10,352 nt of DNA. Origin: Chloroflexota bacterium (GTDB lineage: Bacteria; Chloroflexota; Dehalococcoidia; Plut-88900). The stretch's first letter is position 1; each line of letters starts with the position of its first letter. The translations under genes and the position numbers were made by a program. The stretch is from assembly GCA_022572865.1 (NCBI GenBank), contig JACZVB010000019.1, positions 1 to 10,352 of the forward strand, written 5' to 3'. Shown here piece after piece: positions 6,450 through 10,352 of the stretch. The notes under the pieces were generated by a model. It was not told the DNA's origin. It searched no databases and saw only the letters and a list, made by a program, of their open reading frames with translations.

Positions 6450-7427
6450 ATGCCAAATTATTATCTGGTGTCGTTGTCCAACAACACAAACTTAAAGCTC
6501 TGTATAAAGTATGCGCTTGCTGGCTTCACAAACAGTGCTAATGGTTTTTGGACATTTTTAGAGATTGATAACGGTGATTACCTCTCGTTCTTATACGCAG
6601 CTAAAGTGTGGAATCTTTATCGGGTGACAGAAAAGATTGCTATCGATGATGCTGCAGAGTTTCCGCCCTGGCCATCAATCACGTTCAAGCAGTCCGGTAA
6701 AACTTATTACTTTCCGTTCCGCTTATCTCTAGAACCGGTTAGGCAACTCGAAGAGAGCTTGGTCAGGCAAGAATTTGCATATGTAGCGGAGAATCTACTT
6801 CTGCGTGGGGGATATGGCAAGACTCACTTCCAAGCTGACCAGACTACCTTACAAGCCGTATCCCAAATGGGAGAGGTCTACACCCAAAAAGTTGAGATTT
6901 TGCCTCAGGCACCTCGATTGTATACTCCGAGAATCAGTCAAACTAAGGCGGTTGCGACTCCTCCGAAAATATATCAATTTTCAGAATTAGTTCTTCAAGC
7001 CTTAATCAAGAAACACTTACGAAAGCCATCAAACCTAAAGAAATTCCTTTCTGCTATAAATCAGGAATCTCTTGACGAACAATCCTTTGAAATACTTGGA
7101 GAACGAGCCCTACCAGAGGGTTACGTAGACATCATAGTAAAAGATGCTACCCCTATTGGTAGGTCCAGCAGCATTGCTATCGAAGTCAAGCGAGGAGACG
7201 CCACCATCAAAGACCTTGACCAACTAGGTAAGTATGTACAAATGATTGGCCAGGAATGTAAGGCAGGTGTTCTGATAGCTCGCAAAGCTTCTTCTAAGAC
7301 TTTACAATATGCGCAGCAAAATGATTTGCATGTCATTTCTTATGATGTGGCATTTAGCTCGTTGAATGGCACAGATGAATTTGAACATTTGTTGTCCTCA
7401 TTCCAGTTAGTCAAGCCAAGTTCGTAA
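6450..7427 (+). CDS. Predicted EVE/PUA-like domain plus PD-(D/E)XK nuclease
   Basis: A 325-residue two-domain protein. Residues 1 to about 140 resemble the EVE/YTH-like PUA fold: MPNYYLVSL start, GFWTFLEIDNGDYLSFLY, then VWNLYRV and FPPWPSITF with YYFPFRLSLEP. In EVE and YTH proteins this fold binds modified bases in an aromatic cage; Trp34 and Trp54 are candidate cage residues by position only. A Pro-rich linker (about 145-180) leads to a NucS/RecB-like nuclease domain: GYVDIIV (Asp227), IEVKRG (Glu245, Lys247) and DQLGKYV (Gln258), the usual D...ExK...Q order. I infer cleavage of DNA carrying a modified base. The ATG at 6450 fits the domain start; an open TTG at 6348 would add 34 residues with no domain match. 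Lower GC than its neighbours suggests transfer. The domain calls come from reading alone; the nuclease call is the firmer of the two. Confidence 0.75.
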   Translation: MPNYYLVSLSNNTNLKLCIKYALAGFTNSANGFWTFLEIDNGDYLSFLYAAKVWNLYRVTEKIAIDDAAEFPPWPSITFKQSGKTYYFPFRLSLEPVRQLEESLVRQEFAYVAENLLLRGGYGKTHFQADQTTLQAVSQMGEVYTQKVEILPQAPRLYTPRISQTKAVATPPKIYQFSELVLQALIKKHLRKPSNLKKFLSAINQESLDEQSFEILGERALPEGYVDIIVKDATPIGRSSSIAIEVKRGDATIKDLDQLGKYVQMIGQECKAGVLIARKASSKTLQYAQQNDLHVISYDVAFSSLNGTDEFEHLLSSFQLVKPSS

Positions 7428-7573
7428 GAGTCGGTGCTATATAGAATCTGATAATTTGAAACTAAGCTTTTAAATGCACAGGTATGAATCCTGATTTGCA
7501 TGTAGAATGAATCGCGGGTGGACGAAGCTATCGTTGTTACCCAGAATTTAATAACATCACGGAGAGTAAGCTT

Positions 7574-7789
7574 ATGACCGACAGACTAAGAATCAAACTG
7601 GATTTGGAATTGTTTCAACCTAACGAACTCTTGGCAGCGGAAGCCCAGGCTAAGAGGAAGAAGGGGGTAATTTATTCCTGGAATGCTACTAATAAGGATA
7701 ACTGGCTGCAACGTGGGGTCTCAACGGAGAACGTAATTGGGTTTATAGTATTTCCCACTTATCTCTCTGACGGAATCCATGTTCCTTAG
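7574..7789 (+). CDS. Small protein of unknown function, paralogue 1
   Basis: 71 residues, not recognised. The ATG at 7574 has GGAG at 7561-7564, 9 bases upstream. Without gaps it matches the next gene at 22 of 71 positions, including LxIxLD at 5-10, G31, IYxW at 33-36, NWL at 43-45, then G56, V59 and P61. The pattern suggests a short beta strand, a charged helix (AEAQAKRKK), then strands: a small alpha/beta fold. No signal peptide, membrane helix or metal motif is seen. It stops about where paralogue 2 goes on into an acidic tail, so it lacks that tail. It follows the nuclease gene by 146 bp of AT-rich sequence and shares its base composition. A role with the nuclease is possible from position but not shown. 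Confidence 0.7.
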   Translation: MTDRLRIKLDLELFQPNELLAAEAQAKRKKGVIYSWNATNKDNWLQRGVSTENVIGFIVFPTYLSDGIHVP

Positions 7790-7836
7790 GCAAGAGCATG
7801 AGTTCACGCGTAGTGAATGTGTTGGGGGGCTGATTT

Positions 7837-8091
7837 ATGATAACGACCTTGCAGATTAGGTTAGATGTCCAGTTTCATCAATTAGAAGACATCGAAGAGG
7901 CCGATGCTTTAGCAAGGAAGGAGAACGGAGCTATATATACATGGAAAACTGTTGGGCGGTCTAATTGGCTAGAGAAAAATCCTAGGTGTGTAGATGCTCT
8001 TGGTCTCGTGGTACTTCCAAAGGGATTGCCTGACTTCATAGAGATGGCAGATGACCTTTGGGAGGAAGATGACGAGGAGGTGTTTGGATGA
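7837..8091 (+). CDS. Small acidic-tailed protein of unknown function, paralogue 2
   Basis: 84 residues, not recognised; a clear tandem paralogue of the preceding gene (shared LDxxxxQ, GxIYxW and NWL positions). It adds a strongly acidic C-terminus, ADDLWEEDDEEVFG. The ATG at 7837 has a GGGGGG run 7 bases upstream. Its TGA overlaps the next ATG (ATGA at 8088-8091), and its last codons contain the GAGGAGGTG ribosome site of the RidA-family gene, so translation of the two is coupled. Base composition is AT-rich over most of the gene and becomes G-rich at the end. The acidic tail may be partly a by-product of reading through the older ridA leader. The conserved residue pattern between the two copies supports real coding. 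Confidence 0.75.
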   Translation: MITTLQIRLDVQFHQLEDIEEADALARKENGAIYTWKTVGRSNWLEKNPRCVDALGLVVLPKGLPDFIEMADDLWEEDDEEVFG

Positions 8092-8597
8092 CAATAGAAG
8101 AGAAACTCGCCCAGATGGGCATCACCCTGCCCGATTACAGCAAGACCGGGTATCCCGGCACCAATTACGGATCGATGAAGGCGTATCACCGGGTGGGGAA
8201 CGTGCTGTTCCTAAGCGGCCACATCCCCTGGAAGGACGGCGGGCCCGTATTCACCGGGATTCTGGGCAAGGACGTGACCATCGAGCAGGGGTACGAGGCG
8301 GCCCGTCTCACCGGCATGCACTGCCTGGCCGGTATAATACAGGCCATAGGCGACCTGGACAGCATCGTGTGCATCGTCCGCTCCCTGAACTTCGTGGTCT
8401 GCACCCCCGAGTTTACCGAGGTCAACAAGGTCTCCAGCGGCGCTACCGACCTCTTCGTCGAGGTGCTGGGTCGGGAAAAAGGCCTGGGGGGCCGGGCCAC
8501 CATCGGGGTGACCAGCCTGTCCAGCGGGGTCTGCTTCGAGAACTGGCTCACGGTAGAGGTCAAGGGGGAGTACATCCCCGACGAGCCCGGGTCCTGA
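8088..8597 (+). CDS. RidA/YjgF/UK114-family protein
   Basis: 169-residue cytosolic protein of the RidA superfamily, in the longer subgroup that starts with a TIEEKLAQMGITLPD-type helix rather than the 128-residue classical RidA. Classical members hydrolyse reactive enamine/imine intermediates released by PLP enzymes. Family features: VGNVLFLSGHIPW, TGILGKDVTIEQGYEAARL, GDLDSIVCIVRSLNFV, FTEVNKVSSGATDL, and GGRATIGVTSL, whose Arg136 aligns with the conserved substrate-carboxylate-binding arginine of RidA. The start ATG at 8088 has a near-perfect GAGGAGGTG 5 bases upstream. GC content returns to the level of the cof genes. The next gene follows after 63 bp on the same strand and is probably co-transcribed. 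Members of this subgroup can differ in activity, so deaminase function is a family-level inference. Confidence 0.9.
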   Translation: MTIEEKLAQMGITLPDYSKTGYPGTNYGSMKAYHRVGNVLFLSGHIPWKDGGPVFTGILGKDVTIEQGYEAARLTGMHCLAGIIQAIGDLDSIVCIVRSLNFVVCTPEFTEVNKVSSGATDLFVEVLGREKGLGGRATIGVTSLSSGVCFENWLTVEVKGEYIPDEPGS

Positions 8598-8660
8598 GCC
8601 CCATGATCAAAAGCCCTGGTTAGACACAAAGCCTGAGGCAGATATAAAGAGGGAAGAGAT

Positions 8661-10064
8661 TTGATCCTCAAACAGTATTATCTGGCCTGTCTCGCCCACG
8701 CCTCGTACCTGATAGGGGACGAGGGTAGCCGGACCGCCGTTGTAGTCGACCCTCAACGGGACGTGGACCAGTACCTAGAGGACGCCCGGGAGTCGGGACT
8801 TGAGGTACGCCACGTCTTTCTAACTCACTTTCACGCCGACTTCGTAGCCGGCCACCTGGAGCTTCGCGATAGGGCAGGGGCTGCTATACACCTGGGGGCA
8901 CGGGCTGAGGCCGAATACGACTTCACCCCCATGGGTGATGGGTCCGTGCTGGAGTTCGGCGATGTCCTGTTGAAGGTCCTGGAGACCCCGGGCCACACCC
9001 CCGAGGGCATATCCATCCTGGTCTACGACCTGGATAATGACCGGGACGTTCCCCACGCCGTCTTGACGGGAGACACCCTGTTCATCGGCGATGTCGGCCG
9101 CCCAGACCTGATGGCCTCCCTGGGTATCACAGCCTCTGAACTGGCCGGATTGCTATACGACTCCCTGCACCAGAAACTCCTCCCTCTGCCCGATGTGACC
9201 CTGGTCTACCCGGGCCACGGGGCCGGGTCCATGTGTGGAAAGAACCTGAGCACCGACACCGTCTCAACCATCGGGATTCAGCGGCAGTACAACTACGCTC
9301 TACAGCCGATGAGCAAGGAGGAGTTCACCGCGATGGTGACGGCGGACCAGCCTGAGGTCCCGGGATACTTCTCATACGATGCCATGCTTAACCGGCAGGA
9401 GAGACCGACCCTTGATAAAACCCTGGAGCAGGTTGTGACGCCGCTATCCCTGGATGGGACCCTCCAGAGGGCCGGGAGCGGGGCCCAGATATTGGACGTG
9501 CGAGAGCCTGCAGACTTTGCCGGCGCTCACTTAGCTGGTTCCATCAACGTCCCATTAAGCGGCAAGTTCGCCACCTGGTGCGGCACAGTCCTCAGAAGAG
9601 ACGTGCCTATCGTGTTGATCGCCGAGCCTGGAAAGGAGCACGAGGCCTCCTTACGGCTGGGCCGCATCGGCTACGATCACGTCGTGGGCTTTCTGGAAGG
9701 CGGCATGCAGGTCTTGGAACCTAGAACCGAGCTCGTTCGCAGAACGGACCGCGTCACTGCCGCTACTCTGGCCGAGCAGCTTGACTCACCTCAGCCCCCC
9801 GTAATCCTCGATGTAAGGACCCCAGGTGAGCGACAGCAGAAAGCTATCGTGGGGAGCCTACACATCCCTTTGAATCACCTTGCAGAGCGTACCGCCGAGG
9901 TGCCAAGGGACAGAAGGGTGGTCGTGCACTGCGCCAGTGGCTATCGGTCTTCCATCGCCGCCAGCGTGTTGGAGCGGAAAGGTTTCATGGAGATATCCGA
10001 CCTGGTGGGCGGCATCGGGGCTTGGGAGGCCTCCCACCTGCCGACGGTAGCCAGCCAGGCTTAG
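8661..10064 (+). CDS. CstB-like persulfide dioxygenase with pseudo-rhodanese and rhodanese domains
   Basis: 467 residues. Residues 1 to about 240 form a metallo-beta-lactamase fold of the persulfide dioxygenase (ETHE1/PDO) type: THFHADFVAGH (His56, His58, Asp60, His65), PGH with His112, and TGDTLFIGDVGRPD with Asp138. His56, His112 and Asp138 match the mononuclear Fe(II) ligands of ETHE1. Residues about 270-360 are a rhodanese fold (ILDVREPADFAGAH) whose catalytic Cys position reads LIAEPG, so it is inactive. Residues about 370-462 are a full rhodanese with CASGYRS and Cys424. This order (PDO, pseudo-rhodanese, rhodanese) is that of staphylococcal CstB, which turns persulfide sulfur into thiosulfate; Cys10 and Cys192 (SMCGK) lie where CstB also has cysteines, as I recall. 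Expected role: cytosolic sulfane-sulfur detoxification. TTG start at 8661 with GAGGGAAGAG just upstream. No sulfide:quinone reductase or CstR-like regulator is nearby. Confidence 0.9.
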   Translation: MILKQYYLACLAHASYLIGDEGSRTAVVVDPQRDVDQYLEDARESGLEVRHVFLTHFHADFVAGHLELRDRAGAAIHLGARAEAEYDFTPMGDGSVLEFGDVLLKVLETPGHTPEGISILVYDLDNDRDVPHAVLTGDTLFIGDVGRPDLMASLGITASELAGLLYDSLHQKLLPLPDVTLVYPGHGAGSMCGKNLSTDTVSTIGIQRQYNYALQPMSKEEFTAMVTADQPEVPGYFSYDAMLNRQERPTLDKTLEQVVTPLSLDGTLQRAGSGAQILDVREPADFAGAHLAGSINVPLSGKFATWCGTVLRRDVPIVLIAEPGKEHEASLRLGRIGYDHVVGFLEGGMQVLEPRTELVRRTDRVTAATLAEQLDSPQPPVILDVRTPGERQQKAIVGSLHIPLNHLAERTAEVPRDRRVVVHCASGYRSSIAASVLERKGFMEISDLVGGIGAWEASHLPTVASQA

Positions 10065-10132
10065 CTTTATTACGCCTCATCACCCTGCATCGGAGTGTGG
10101 GGCGCTCCTCGTCCTTTGCCCCTTTACTACGG

Positions 10133-10141
10133 TGATAGAAT
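10133..10141 (+). promoter_or_regulatory. Possible extended -10 element for the CoA-transferase gene
   Basis: TGATAGAAT combines a TGN extension with TAGAAT (5 of 6 consensus). Transcription would start near 10148, about 34 bases before the ATG. No good -35 box is seen at the normal distance, which is tolerated for extended -10 promoters. Weak support. Confidence 0.28.
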
Positions 10142-10181
10142 TTGCCCTAGACTATTCACCTGCCGGAAAAGCGTCGGTTAG

Positions 10182-10352
10182 ATGGACCAGGCCCTCGAAG
10201 ACCTCAGGATATTAGACCTTACTCACTACGTGGCCGGGCCGGTCTGCACCAAAGTCCTCGCCGACTTCGGGGCCGACGTCATCAAGGTGGAGCGCCCTGG
10301 TGTCGGGGACCGGGCTCGCCACCTACCTCCCTTCCTGAACGACTCCCCTCAC
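10182..10352 (+). CDS. CaiB/BaiF family III CoA-transferase, N-terminus (partial)
   Basis: The first 57 codons are visible and the gene runs off the right edge. Family III CoA-transferases move CoA between carboxylic acids (carnitine, oxalate/formate, benzylsuccinate and others). The N-terminal signature is clear: [20 protein letters not shown], then [14 protein letters not shown] and GVGDRAR, which form the Rossmann-like CoA-binding start of the fold. The catalytic Asp lies further on, outside the window. The ATG at 10182 has no strong ribosome site, only a purine-rich GGAAAAG about 10 bases upstream, but it fits the usual family start. The 117-bp gap to the previous gene and a possible promoter suggest separate transcription. 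Substrate cannot be told from this part. Confidence 0.9.
   Translation, partial: MDQALEDLRILDLTHYVAGPVCTKVLADFGADVIKVERPGVGDRARHLPPFLNDSPH

Noticed and set aside
7741..7836. Frameshifted remainder of paralogue 1 after its stop
   Set aside because: I read the other two frames past 7789; neither gives an acidic tail like that of paralogue 2, so a simple frameshift does not explain the shorter length.
8186..8671. 161-codon minus-strand frame opposite the RidA-family gene
   Set aside because: Shadow of a high-GC gene; the plus-strand product has full RidA family features.
10099..10122. GGGGC/GCCCC hairpin as terminator after the CstB-like gene
   Set aside because: Only a 5-bp stem with a 14-base loop and a TTT after it; too weak to call.

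Overview
The window looks like a chromosomal fragment of a moderately GC-rich bacterium, most plausibly a Chloroflexota of the Dehalococcoidia/SAR202 kind. That placement is an inference from gene content and style: F420-precursor biosynthesis, a family-5 solute-binding lipoprotein with a Thr/Pro-rich linker, a CaiB/BaiF CoA-transferase, Asp-box propeller repeats, and several TTG/GTG starts with Shine-Dalgarno sequences. No rRNA, tRNA, CRISPR array or transposase was seen.

Layout. (1) Bases 1-3546, minus strand: a peptide/nickel-type ABC importer operon, read as solute-binding lipoprotein, then a DppB-type permease, then the N-terminus of a second (DppC-type) permease that runs off the left edge. 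The second permease is unusual. Directly after its first membrane segment the frame continues into Asp-box (BNR) beta-propeller repeats instead of the normal permease core. (2) Bases 3547-3940: a divergent control region. It holds a well-formed minus promoter whose -35 box lies inside a perfect palindrome, a 21-bp tandem repeat, several dyads, and a plus promoter with a consensus TTGACA box. (3) Bases 3941-6300, plus strand: cofG and cofH, translationally coupled. Together they form FO synthase, which makes the deazaflavin chromophore of coenzyme F420. (4) Roughly 6390-8080: an AT-rich island (sampled lines 37-43% GC against about 63% on both sides). It carries a predicted EVE/PUA-like domain fused to a PD-(D/E)XK nuclease and two small tandem paralogous proteins of unknown function. 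(5) Bases 8088-10064: a RidA-family protein and a CstB-like protein (persulfide dioxygenase, pseudo-rhodanese, rhodanese). (6) From 10182: the start of a family III CoA-transferase, cut by the right edge.

The backbone is metabolic: nutrient uptake, cofactor synthesis, reactive enamine/imine clean-up and sulfane-sulfur oxidation. The AT-rich insert between cofH and ridA looks acquired and may be a modification-dependent defence module. The two most unusual observations are the permease/beta-propeller fusion at the left edge and the pair of small paralogues beside the EVE-nuclease gene.
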